Shown here one piece after another: positions 54,008 to 62,293 of a DNA stretch of 64,000 nt (positions within the stretch are counted from its first letter, which is position 1; each line of letters starts with the position of its first letter). The notes beneath the pieces are model-generated. The model was not told where the DNA came from. It ran no database searches and saw only the letters and a list, made by a program, of their open reading frames with translations. Made by a program: the position numbers and the translations under genes. Origin of the DNA: CAZUXE01 sp964624585 (GTDB lineage Bacteria > Hydrothermota > Tepidihabitantia > B3-TA06); assembly GCA_964624585.1 (NCBI GenBank), contig CAZUXE010000007.1:1-64000 (forward strand), given 5' to 3'.

Positions 54008-55711
54008 TTATCTAACCATAGTTAGCATACTTTTACTTCTTTCTTTAACAACATCTCCCTCTAATGTTTCAACTATATAGAAATACAAGCCTGATGCAAC
54101 AGGTCGCCCCCAATCATTGTTACCATCCCAAAAAGCCACACGCCTGTAAATATTAACTTCTCCTTCATCGTTTAACACACGCACTCTTTTACCCGAAAGA
54201 TCATAAATCATTACCCTGAATTTAGGAAACTGCGCACCTGTTTTATTTGAACTGGTAGGTTGATACACAATCGTAACATAATCTGTTTCGTGCGGATTAA
54301 AAGGGTTCGGATAAGAATAAATACTTCCCAGAAGCGGCGGCTTGATAACAATATCTGCAGTCATATTTTCTTTGGATGGAGATATTGCGGTAATAGAAAT
54401 CCCTGAAGGCAATCCTGAATAGAAACGACTAGATGGTGTTGAAAAGTTAGAAAATCCTTCCTCATCATTTTTCCATAAATCACTAGCTTGTCCTGCGTCT
54501 GAAGTAAAAAGATAACGGGAATCGCCATCTGCTTGCATTATTCCAACCAACGGATTCTGAATATTGCTATTATTAGCTTGAGATTCATCTACGTGTAGAA
54601 TCAACAAACCACTTCCGGGCAAACCTTTATCAAAACCAGTTTGCTGCCTGTTCTCGACCAAAAAATATTCACCTGAACCGACGGAGGTAAATGACCAATC
54701 AACACCGGATGGATTCGGATATATACGGTAGGCAGATGGTGATGTTGAGACACTACTTAACTGCGCACCCTGAACGGCTTCAAGACCTCCTGGTTCAACA
54801 GCCTTGGGTTCAAGCCAACCAAGAAAATATTTACACCAGGCACATAAATGTACCGGAGAAGAACCGTGGTATTTACCTTCGCCTCCCCATGAACCGGAAG
54901 CCATCAGACAAAACTGACCCAAACCGGCCTTGCCCGCATACTTACCTTCCGTAATATATAAATCAGGTAAGCCGAAACCATGTCCCCATTCGTGACAAAA
55001 AACTCCAATATTGGAAATAGAGTCTGATATTGAATAGGACGATAATTCCGGATTTATAGTGTAGACATCTATCATAACGCCATCATCTGTTTTATAAGGG
55101 CCAGGACCACCATGCGCTTGCCATCCCGATAGAGAAAACTCGTGAGACCATATATCATTCTTATTATCGCTTTCTTCTGCGCCGTAACCTGCATGAATTA
55201 CAGTAAATATATCAACATAACCGTCACCGTCATTATCGTATATAGAGTAATCTACAAACGGATCGCTTTTTAAACACGCTTCATATACCAATGCTCCGGC
55301 ACAACGCGGATAGTCGTTACCTATTCCGTAATTATCATTTGCATAATAGCCGCTTGGATTATCCGCTGTATAAGGCCCGTAGACTTTGCCTGATAAGTCA
55401 ACCTTACCGTAGGATACTTCATTATAGTAATCGTGAGCGGTACCTGATATCCATGGACCATCAAAAAGCATCTGTTGAAAATCCTGCACCTTATAAGCAG
55501 ATGAAGTATTACTATAATCCATAATAACTACAGGAAAAAACTTTTTTCCTTTAACAGATAAAACATTCGGTACACTGCCTTCCAAAAAAGCACGTGAATT
55601 ATTGAGACTTAACTCTTTATAGTGTCTCCACGCTTCATCAGAAAGCTTAACGCCAGGCCGCGGAGGCATTAGGAAAAGAACGCCAAGCAGCGCGGCAAGG
55701 ATTGTGTGCAT
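54008..55711 (-). CDS. Secreted M6-family (immune inhibitor A-like) metalloprotease
   Basis: The protein has 567 residues. A signal peptide (about 1-16) precedes the peptidase domain with zinc motif HEWGH (240-244) followed by GFGLPDLY, and a calcium-loop-like DNDGDGYVD (159-167). A beta domain follows, then a C-terminal sorting module beginning IYSYPNPFNPHE and containing YDLSGKRVRVL and ASGLYFYIVETLEG. Such modules are recognised by the type IX secretion system. It lies 5 nt after bactofilin, so the two are likely co-transcribed. Confidence 0.92.
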   Translation of the reverse strand: MHTILAALLGVLFLMPPRPGVKLSDEAWRHYKELSLNNSRAFLEGSVPNVLSVKGKKFFPVVIMDYSNTSSAYKVQDFQQMLFDGPWISGTAHDYYNEVSYGKVDLSGKVYGPYTADNPSGYYANDNYGIGNDYPRCAGALVYEACLKSDPFVDYSIYDNDGDGYVDIFTVIHAGYGAEESDNKNDIWSHEFSLSGWQAHGGPGPYKTDDGVMIDVYTINPELSSYSISDSISNIGVFCHEWGHGFGLPDLYITEGKYAGKAGLGQFCLMASGSWGGEGKYHGSSPVHLCAWCKYFLGWLEPKAVEPGGLEAVQGAQLSSVSTSPSAYRIYPNPSGVDWSFTSVGSGEYFLVENRQQTGFDKGLPGSGLLILHVDESQANNSNIQNPLVGIMQADGDSRYLFTSDAGQASDLWKNDEEGFSNFSTPSSRFYSGLPSGISITAISPSKENMTADIVIKPPLLGSIYSYPNPFNPHETDYVTIVYQPTSSNKTGAQFPKFRVMIYDLSGKRVRVLNDEGEVNIYRRVAFWDGNNDWGRPVASGLYFYIVETLEGDVVKERSKSMLTMVR

Positions 55712-55716
55712 ATTTC

Positions 55717-56070
55717 CTACTTTTTAACTTGATCCCCCTCCTTCATAGAACAACGTCCTTCAAAAAACACGTTATCCTGTATCATCAGCCCCTTACAGGT
55801 TACGTCACCTAAAAGATGAGCGCCCGCATGCATCTCAACTTTTCCATGAGAGTATATATTACCTTCAATTCGTCCGCCTACAAATGCATCACGGCACCTA
55901 ACATCACCCTTCACTTTAGCGCTTACTCCAGCCGTAAATGTCTCGGAAACGGTTAAATTGCCTTCAAACTCTCCGTCAATTCGCACACTGCCCTTGGTTT
56001 TGATATTTCCATTTACTACAGTGTCTTTTCCAATGATTGTGTCTAGCTTTGCATCTTTATTGTTACTCAT
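55717..56070 (-). CDS. Bactofilin (polymer-forming cytoskeletal protein)
   Basis: From ATG 56070 (AAGGAGG 7 nt upstream) the protein has 117 residues. A short polar N-terminus precedes the bactofilin core of about 90 residues, built of right-handed beta-helix repeats (GNIKTKGSVRIDGEFEGNL, VKGDVRCRDAFVGGRIEGNI, GDVTCKGLMIQ), and a short charged tail. Bactofilins form nucleotide-free filaments that often localise M23 peptidases. One is encoded just upstream at 56430. A longer in-frame start at 56148 lacks a ribosome site. Confidence 0.92.
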   Translation of the reverse strand: MSNNKDAKLDTIIGKDTVVNGNIKTKGSVRIDGEFEGNLTVSETFTAGVSAKVKGDVRCRDAFVGGRIEGNIYSHGKVEMHAGAHLLGDVTCKGLMIQDNVFFEGRCSMKEGDQVKK

Positions 56071-56335
56071 ATTATCCTCCTTGACACTAATGTCTAAATA
56101 CAAACAGATTTTCAGGTTTAACGGAATTGTCATTACACCGTACCTCAAAAGATACTAAGAAACGGCAGAACAAACGACAGTCAGCAACCCATAATCTGGT
56201 TTATTACTATTTTTCCATACAGCTACGATTATTAAAACAGACAATCGTAAACAGCTTCAACGAACTACCCATACTCAACTATTAATGTATTCCCCGTAAA
56301 TACTATACAATCCCGTCTCTTTTACAACCCCCTAG
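56071..56335. other. Spacer upstream of bactofilin
   Basis: The spacer is AT-rich. On the minus strand TTGTAA and TAGTAT with a 16-bp spacer (near 56299-56326) are a weak promoter candidate for bactofilin-M6. A 7-bp inverted repeat TACGATT/AATCGTA lies at 56224-56249. Nothing else was recognised. Confidence 0.35.
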
Positions 56336-56440
56336 TTAATAATAATTTTTGTCTTCTTGAAATATAACGCACTCAAGAACTGATTTTTCACTACTCATAC
56401 TCTTTAGTAAAGCTCTATTTTGATAATTATTACTGCTCAT
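56336..56440 (-). CDS. Possible small protein of 34 residues
   Basis: ATG 56440 overlaps the last codons of the M23 gene and is preceded by a strong ribosome site, AAGGAGGAGGG, ending 4 nt before the ATG. The 34-residue product starts MSSNNYQNRALLKSM and ends FQEDKNYY. It is hydrophilic with no membrane segment and one cysteine. No family was recognised. The placement resembles the coupled starts elsewhere in the window. Chance occurrence cannot be excluded because the purine run also encodes the glycines of the M23 C-terminus. Confidence 0.35.
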   Translation of the reverse strand: MSSNNYQNRALLKSMSSEKSVLECVIFQEDKNYY

Positions 56441-57728
56441 AAATCCCTCCTCCTTGCTCACGTTTAAATTCAAAAAAGTTCCCTGGATCAATTGGAGTTC
56501 CCTTATGCCTTACTTCAAAGTGAAGGTGAGGCGCTGTCGAAACGCCTGTATTACCTACAAATCCAATAACATCTTTCGTTTTAACGCTATCACCTTGCTC
56601 AACCGTTACTGAATAAAGATGTCCATAAAAAGTTTCAAAATATGGACCGTGTTTAATTTTAAGATAGTTTCCAAAAATACTGTCAACACCTATTTCTCTC
56701 ACTACACCGTCAGCTGTAGCAAAAACAGCCTGTTTCTCTGATGCGGCAAAATCAATCCCGGGGTGATCTTTACTGTACTTACGAGTAATTCTGAAATCAA
56801 CAGTAGGTGGAACCTGAGGATAATACCCCTCCATACCGCTTTGTCCAATATTATCACGCAAAGAATCAGAAGTAAGGGAATCAAGAGTATCTAAAGGGGT
56901 TTCGGTTTGATAGGGCTTAATTGTAAATATATACTCGCTGTAATCAAGGGTATCCGGCGATTTTTCCAGTCCCAACATAATATTAATTTGTTTAAGCATT
57001 TTTTGAGTTTCACTAAGTTCTGTCTCTAATTCAGGAAAACCCTTTAATTCATCTTCCAGTTTAGCGGTTTGCCTGCGGAGATAATTGAGTTCTGCAAGCT
57101 GAGCATATAGAGTCAAGGAATAAATAAACATTGCTAATACAGTAATTAAAAAGAATCCAGCAATTGAAAGAAAAAATCTGAATTTTTTACGTGAGTATGT
57201 TTTGCTAAATATTTTATTAGAATAATTGGTTGTTACATGAAAAGAAATGGTTTTAGGAAATTTGACTTTCTGTTTTTTGGGTGAAACAGGAGAGGAAGAA
57301 GATTTTGAACGTTCTGATTTAACGGTTCTGTTCTTTGTCCGTTCCTTTTCTCTCTTTTTTTCCAGTTTTTTTTGTTCCCTAGCTCTTTTTTTCATTATTC
57401 TGATTTCTTCCCGCGTAAACGGAGCTTTCCGCTTTTTCTTTCCATTAGAAGATGATAATTCTTTCTTCTCTCTCTCTTCAGAAGAAGTCTTACTTTTATC
57501 TAAAACAACCGCCTCTCCTGAAACACTTGAATTTTTAGGTTTTTCGGAACGCGAATCATCACTAAACAAATCACCCGTAACAGGTCTTTTCTTGATGTTA
57601 TCGGTTTTATCTTTCCTTCTTGTCTTTTCTCCTGCTCCCTTATCATGCTCCAATTGAGCTTCGTTTTCTTCCCCAGACGACAACTTACTTTGATTAGAAT
57701 TGTTCCTTTTCTTTCTTCTTTTCGACAT
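56430..57728 (-). CDS. Membrane-anchored M23 (LytM-type) peptidoglycan endopeptidase
   Basis: The protein has 432 residues. The N-terminal 180 or so are a very basic, Ser/Lys/Glu-rich low-complexity cytoplasmic segment. One transmembrane helix follows (about 185-208), then a periplasmic coiled coil (about 209-255), a linker and the M23 domain. Zinc ligands are His322 and Asp326 (HPGID) and His403 of HLHFEV, with catalytic-region His370 and His401. All are intact, so it is probably an active cell-wall endopeptidase. ATG 57728 shares one base with the preceding stop. The long cytosolic tail and nearby bactofilin suggest a bactofilin-positioned enzyme. Confidence 0.9.
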   Translation of the reverse strand: MSKRRKKRNNSNQSKLSSGEENEAQLEHDKGAGEKTRRKDKTDNIKKRPVTGDLFSDDSRSEKPKNSSVSGEAVVLDKSKTSSEEREKKELSSSNGKKKRKAPFTREEIRIMKKRAREQKKLEKKREKERTKNRTVKSERSKSSSSPVSPKKQKVKFPKTISFHVTTNYSNKIFSKTYSRKKFRFFLSIAGFFLITVLAMFIYSLTLYAQLAELNYLRRQTAKLEDELKGFPELETELSETQKMLKQINIMLGLEKSPDTLDYSEYIFTIKPYQTETPLDTLDSLTSDSLRDNIGQSGMEGYYPQVPPTVDFRITRKYSKDHPGIDFAASEKQAVFATADGVVREIGVDSIFGNYLKIKHGPYFETFYGHLYSVTVEQGDSVKTKDVIGFVGNTGVSTAPHLHFEVRHKGTPIDPGNFFEFKREQGGGIYEQ

Positions 57729-58630
57729 CACACCAATCCCACAAGCAGTTTTTGTAAACTCTCTCCATCAACAGCCAAAATCTTTTCCGTACGCGATCCA
57801 CTATAGGTTACAGGAACACCAATAACTATACAGGTAACTCCTTGCCTAGAAAGACTATCCGCAGGACTCGAAATTCCGGTCAATAGACTTTTCTGAATTT
57901 TTACATCTTGATCTTTTGCAAGCCTATCAAACTCTATTAAATAATCTTCAGGAGCAATCGCTCCCTTCGTTCGAAGACCAACTACAGCACCATGGGCAGA
58001 AACACACATTTCTCCAACAGGAATTGCCTCAAGAGAAAAACAGCTTTGAAACTCTATAGACTTTAAGGCACTACTTACTCCCATAAAATTCAGATAACGT
58101 CCAACATAAAAAACAAGCGCAAGGGACTGTTCTGTTGATGATAAATCTTCGGCTAAGGAAAGCATAGCGGCAATACTAAATCTATCAAACAAAGCGTTGG
58201 AATAGTAAGCATTTTCTGTTACCTCAAAATTCGGAGAAGGAATTAAAAATGTGTTTGAATTCTCTATCTTATTGTTATGTAGAGGCTCAGCATACATTTT
58301 TTTACCTTCCCTATCACCAAAAATTAAATATTTATTCTCCTGAGCGTCAATCGCCCAACCTGATGTTTTCTTAGAATCCCTTGGTACAGGCTTCAGCTGC
58401 AAAATTCCGTCTTCCTGCTGATGTTCAACAATCCAAGCTGGTTGATCCAGATGAGTCATAAAAACTTTATAAGGCGGTCTACCTTTAAGGGCAATCACGT
58501 TACCCAAACTATCAATCTTAGACGAAAAACCGAATTGTTCCAGTTTTTTTTGAACGAATTTAATTATTTTACCTTCGCGTCCGGTTGGAGCAAAGATTTC
58601 ACATAATTCTTTTAACAATTCAATTTTCAT
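57728..58630 (-). CDS. M42-like protein lacking active-site residues (probable pseudoenzyme)
   Basis: The protein has 300 residues, is colinear with the two M42 aminopeptidases encoded just upstream, and is shorter by about 40. The N-terminal FAPTGREGKI and first ligand motif THLDQ are recognisable. The bridging Asp motif (DDR or DNR in the siblings) reads FDR, the catalytic QEE stretch is replaced by GRY, and the final MHSP/IHSP histidine is replaced by SGS. Metal binding and catalysis are therefore unlikely. It may be a regulatory or structural subunit of a mixed TET-like assembly. It overlaps its neighbours by ATGA and TGATG. Confidence 0.75.
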   Translation of the reverse strand: MKIELLKELCEIFAPTGREGKIIKFVQKKLEQFGFSSKIDSLGNVIALKGRPPYKVFMTHLDQPAWIVEHQQEDGILQLKPVPRDSKKTSGWAIDAQENKYLIFGDREGKKMYAEPLHNNKIENSNTFLIPSPNFEVTENAYYSNALFDRFSIAAMLSLAEDLSSTEQSLALVFYVGRYLNFMGVSSALKSIEFQSCFSLEAIPVGEMCVSAHGAVVGLRTKGAIAPEDYLIEFDRLAKDQDVKIQKSLLTGISSPADSLSRQGVTCIVIGVPVTYSGSRTEKILAVDGESLQKLLVGLV

Positions 58631-59649
58631 GAAAAAACCTCTCCAAGCTTTCTTGACGTTGCCCGAACCAATTCCAATGTAGTGTTTATATCACTAAGCG
58701 TGGTTAAAGCAACAGGTGAATGAATATAACGCGAAGGTACTGCAACTACCGCAGTTCGCAAAGACTTAACCCGTACTGCAGCTCCGGCATCTGTTCCTCC
58801 CACTAACGGACGCTTATACTGCCAAGGTATGTTGTTAGAATTAGCAACCTCAGTGAATAAATTTAATAAGTCTTCATTACACACAACTGAGCCATCAAGA
58901 ACAGTAATCACAGGCCCTGCTCCAAGCGAAGGATTCCTTGCTAAATCACCGTTTACCGGTACATCCGCAGCGCCTGTACCTTCAAGAACTATCAATATAT
59001 CTGGCTGAATCCTAGCTGTCGCTAAGCTTGCACCTCTAAGACCAACCTCTTCTTGAACCGTCCATACAAAGGTTACAGGAATATCAAAAGTACCTTTGAT
59101 AAGCTCAGTCATAATAAAACACCCAACCCTGTCATCTAAAGCTTTTGCCTTAACGCAACCATCTTGCAACTCAAAATCCGTATCAAAACATATGGGATCT
59201 CCCACCTGAACAAATTTTTCCGTTTGAATTTTGGACGCAGAACCAATATCAATTCTCAGCTCATGTATAGGTATTACCTTACTTTGTTCTTCGAAGGTAG
59301 AAAGATGATGGGGTTTTACTCCAATAACCCCTGTAATTTCGTTTTCCCCAACCCTTACTCTTTTCGCAAGCAAAACTCTTGAATCCACACCGCCAAGGGG
59401 AAGAAATTTTATACAGCCATCTTCGTCAATTTTTTCAACCATCAACCCCACTTCGTCAGTATGAGCGGCAAACATCAAATGCGGCCCGCTTTTTCCTAAA
59501 CCTTTCTCCATATACAAATTGCCAAGATGATCGGTATAAACCTTATCTGCATATTCAGAGACATCTTCTCTGATAATTTGGGTAACCTTTTCCTCCTGAC
59601 CTGGTAAACCTGAAACATCGCACAGTTTTTTTAATAAGTCAAGATTCAT
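58627..59649 (-). CDS. M42-family glutamyl/leucyl-type aminopeptidase (active)
   Basis: This is a 340-residue self-assembling (TET-type) metallo-aminopeptidase. Ligand and catalytic motifs are intact: AHTDEVG, ALDDRVG, QEEVG (catalytic Glu and metal Glu), LEGTGAADVP, GGTDAGA and IHSP. ATG 59649 overlaps the preceding stop as ATGA. An alternative TTG 59658 has GAGGAG spaced 5 nt upstream. It is the middle member of three tandem paralogues. Confidence 0.92.
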   Translation of the reverse strand: MNLDLLKKLCDVSGLPGQEEKVTQIIREDVSEYADKVYTDHLGNLYMEKGLGKSGPHLMFAAHTDEVGLMVEKIDEDGCIKFLPLGGVDSRVLLAKRVRVGENEITGVIGVKPHHLSTFEEQSKVIPIHELRIDIGSASKIQTEKFVQVGDPICFDTDFELQDGCVKAKALDDRVGCFIMTELIKGTFDIPVTFVWTVQEEVGLRGASLATARIQPDILIVLEGTGAADVPVNGDLARNPSLGAGPVITVLDGSVVCNEDLLNLFTEVANSNNIPWQYKRPLVGGTDAGAAVRVKSLRTAVVAVPSRYIHSPVALTTLSDINTTLELVRATSRKLGEVFS

Positions 59650-60677
59650 GCTTCCCAAAGTTTCTCCTCTACAAACGCTGTATCCAAAAGTTTCAAGGAT
59701 AACTCAACATCATTAAGGTCCACAACTTCCACAGGTGAATGCATATTACGAATGGGAATAGATAAAAGTATTACAGGCATTCCCTCCCCTACAAGACTTA
59801 TGATATCTGCTTCTGTGCCAGTACTTCTGGTCAGCGGTTCCAATGAATAGGAAAGATTAAGAGACTCTGAAACCTCCTTCATTACGTGCAGATGTGATTT
59901 GGATAGAATTGGACCAACACCTAAGGTATAACCCTCACCTAAAGGAAACGCCGAATCTTCAACCCCATGAGACAATCCGAAAGTAGCATCCATGATTAAA
60001 GCGAAAGAAACATCTTCCGTCGATTGAAAGGCTAACCGTGTTGCTGCTGCTGCACCAAACATCATACCTTCTTCCTGAGTTGAAGCAATAAACCTCACTC
60101 TACCAGGCAAACTTTTAGAGCTTAACCTTTCGGTAAGGAGAAGAGAAAGATATAAACTTACACGATTATCGATCCCAGCCCCTGTCAGCATCGTTCCCAA
60201 CATTCGAGAAGACCTATATCTCCAGGTACACGAGTCTCCAATATGCACATTTTGGTGAACTTGCTCTGCCGCAAGTCCAGTATCAATAAATAATTTCTTT
60301 CGCGGAACAGGTCGCGTCCTTTCCTCTTGAGATAAATAGTGAGGTGGAACCATTCCCACTACACCTGTTAATTCCTTTTTCCCCCATACACTAACTTCTT
60401 GACCTGGGGCAATTCTTGCATCAATTCCAGGCATCTGAAAATAAATATAACCTTCTTTGTCTATTCTTTCCACTGTATATGAAACTTGGTCTATATGGGC
60501 GCTTACAAGGGCCAAACTTTCGCCTTCGCCAATTTCCCAATAAAGCCCTGCATAACCAGCGTCAATTGGAACAATCCCTATTTTTTTTAGATATTGAGCA
60601 ATAAACGCTTTCATTTTCTCTTCACGCCCGGAAGGTGAAGGGACATTGAGAATTTCTAAAAAGGTATCGTGATTCAT
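59646..60677 (-). CDS. M42-family aminopeptidase (paralogue 1)
   Basis: The 343-residue protein is divergent from its neighbour but keeps the expected residues: SAHIDQVSY, GIDNRVS, TQEEGM, LIMDATFG, STGTEAD and NMHSPVE. The enzyme is probably active with different specificity, releasing N-terminal residues from peptides in the cytoplasm. It overlaps parB by 4 nt and the next M42 gene as ATGA. Confidence 0.9.
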   Translation of the reverse strand: MNHDTFLEILNVPSPSGREEKMKAFIAQYLKKIGIVPIDAGYAGLYWEIGEGESLALVSAHIDQVSYTVERIDKEGYIYFQMPGIDARIAPGQEVSVWGKKELTGVVGMVPPHYLSQEERTRPVPRKKLFIDTGLAAEQVHQNVHIGDSCTWRYRSSRMLGTMLTGAGIDNRVSLYLSLLLTERLSSKSLPGRVRFIASTQEEGMMFGAAAATRLAFQSTEDVSFALIMDATFGLSHGVEDSAFPLGEGYTLGVGPILSKSHLHVMKEVSESLNLSYSLEPLTRSTGTEADIISLVGEGMPVILLSIPIRNMHSPVEVVDLNDVELSLKLLDTAFVEEKLWEA

Positions 60678-61516
60678 TTCTCTCTAAACCATTCAAGAAG
60701 CCTTGCAAACTCAGCATCACTGGAGAAATTTATTACTATTTTTCCTCCCTTTGCTCCGCGAGTAACGGATGTCTTAACTCCAAGCTTTTGGGATATTAAT
60801 TCCTCAGCATCAACCGAAATACCATCTGTTTTCTTAATTCGTTCCGGCATCTTTACTTTAGCCGCCTGCTGAGCCAAACGTTCAACTGCCCTAACAGTAA
60901 GACCTTCTACAACAATCCTATCACATATTTTTTCGATAAGGGATATGGAATGTATTTGCAATAATGCTCTAGCATGACCCTCTGTAATTTTGCCTTCTTC
61001 AAGATAAAGTTTTGCCTTACGCGGCAACATAAGTAACCTAAGCGTATTGGCAACTGTTGAGCGATTCTTTCCAACTATATGTGCAACTTCATCCTGAGTT
61101 AAACCAAATTCATCTGCCAGTTGTTTGAAAGCCAAGGCTGATTCTATTGGATTAAGGTTCGCACGCTGTATATTCTCAATCAAAGCCAAAGCAAGCATCT
61201 GCTTGTTATCGGCTTCCCTGATTACCACAGGCACTTCTTTCAAACCGGCAAGCTTAGCCGCTTTTAACCTACGTGAACCTGCCACAAGCTGATAACCTGC
61301 TCCGTGACGACGAACAACTATAGGCTGAAGTATACCGTGTTCTTTAATGGAAGCAGCTAATTCCTGAACTTCCTTACCCGAGACCTTACGCGGTTGATAC
61401 GGATTATCGCCAATAAGATTTACGGAAAGACTAATTGTAGCCTTCTTATCCTCAGAAGTGGATTTTGAGGATGGAATAAGTGCATCAAGTCCCTTACCTA
61501 AGGCTTTTCTAGTCAC
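60674..61516 (-). CDS. parB: Chromosome partitioning protein ParB
   Basis: ParB is a CTP-dependent DNA clamp binding parS. The 280-residue protein starts with the ParB motif RKALGKGLDALIP, then DNPYQPRK, the CTP/arginine box AGSRRLKAAKLAG, ENIQRANLNPIE and the helix-turn-helix TQDEVAHIVGKNRSTVANTLRLL, and ends in a short dimerisation domain. The start is GTG 61516, overlapping parA by 8 nt. No convincing parS site was found by eye in the window. Confidence 0.95.
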   Translation of the reverse strand: MTRKALGKGLDALIPSSKSTSEDKKATISLSVNLIGDNPYQPRKVSGKEVQELAASIKEHGILQPIVVRRHGAGYQLVAGSRRLKAAKLAGLKEVPVVIREADNKQMLALALIENIQRANLNPIESALAFKQLADEFGLTQDEVAHIVGKNRSTVANTLRLLMLPRKAKLYLEEGKITEGHARALLQIHSISLIEKICDRIVVEGLTVRAVERLAQQAAKVKMPERIKKTDGISVDAEELISQKLGVKTSVTRGAKGGKIVINFSSDAEFARLLEWFREK

Positions 61517-62264
61517 GTGCTATCACCTCTTTTGCCAACTCAAGATAGGCCTGAGCCCCACGGGAATTAATATCATAATGCAGTATAGTTTGTCCAAAAC
61601 TTGGAGCCTCAGCCAACCTAATATTTCGCGGGATTGTAGTTGAAAAGACTTTATCCGCAAAGTGTTTTTTCACTTCACCTGCTACCTGCTCAGCCAAATT
61701 GGTTCGGGAATCATACATTGTCAAAAGCACCCCAAAAATCTCCAAGTTTGGATTCAAGGCTTCTCTAACCCTATTTAAGGTATCAACAAGTTTACTTAAA
61801 CCTTCCAGAGAATAATACTCACATTGAACCGGTATAATTACCCCTTGAGCAGCTACCAAAGCATTTAAGGTAAGAAGACCCAAAGAAGGCGGTGCGTCTA
61901 TAATAACGTAGTCATAGTTATTGAGAGCATCCAAAGCATCACGCAGTCTTGACTCTCTGCCCTGGGCATCAATTAATTCTATCTCCAAACCTGCCAAATC
62001 AAGAGAGGCCGGAAGTAAATCAAGACAGGCGACTTGTGTGGAACGAATAGCTTGTTTCAAACAAGAAGGTTCACTTAAGACATCATAGGTTGACATCTGT
62101 AAAGAACGATTATCAACACCCAAACCACTAGTAGCGTTCGCTTGAGCATCAATATCTACAAGCAACACTTTCTTCTCAGCCACCGCCAACGCTGCTGCCA
62201 TATTTATAGAAGTAGTTGTTTTACCAACTCCGCCCTTTTGGTTCACAACAGCAATACGACGCAT
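61509..62264 (-). CDS. parA: Chromosome partitioning ATPase ParA (Soj)
   Basis: This is a deviant-Walker ATPase that drives origin segregation with ParB. From ATG 62264 it has 251 residues and begins with the canonical MRRIAVVNQKGGVGKTT. It also has DIDAQANAT and DAPPSLGLLT. An alternative TTG 62297 overlaps the hisS stop as TTGA, the coupling pattern used often here, and would add 11 residues. Neither start has a clear ribosome site, so the N-terminus is uncertain. Confidence 0.95.
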   Translation of the reverse strand: MRRIAVVNQKGGVGKTTTSINMAAALAVAEKKVLLVDIDAQANATSGLGVDNRSLQMSTYDVLSEPSCLKQAIRSTQVACLDLLPASLDLAGLEIELIDAQGRESRLRDALDALNNYDYVIIDAPPSLGLLTLNALVAAQGVIIPVQCEYYSLEGLSKLVDTLNRVREALNPNLEIFGVLLTMYDSRTNLAEQVAGEVKKHFADKVFSTTIPRNIRLAEAPSFGQTILHYDINSRGAQAYLELAKEVIARD

Positions 62265-62293
62265 CCGATATGTTATTGAATAGTCTTGGCTTG

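Noticed and set aside
57247..57657. 136-codon plus-strand frame rich in Phe, Leu and Ser
   Set aside because: It is the antisense shadow of the Lys/Ser/Glu-rich tail of the M23 protein.
61511..61526. CACGTG core at the parA-parB junction as a parS site
   Set aside because: Only the central hexamer fits, and the flanks lack the TGTTT/AAACA arms.
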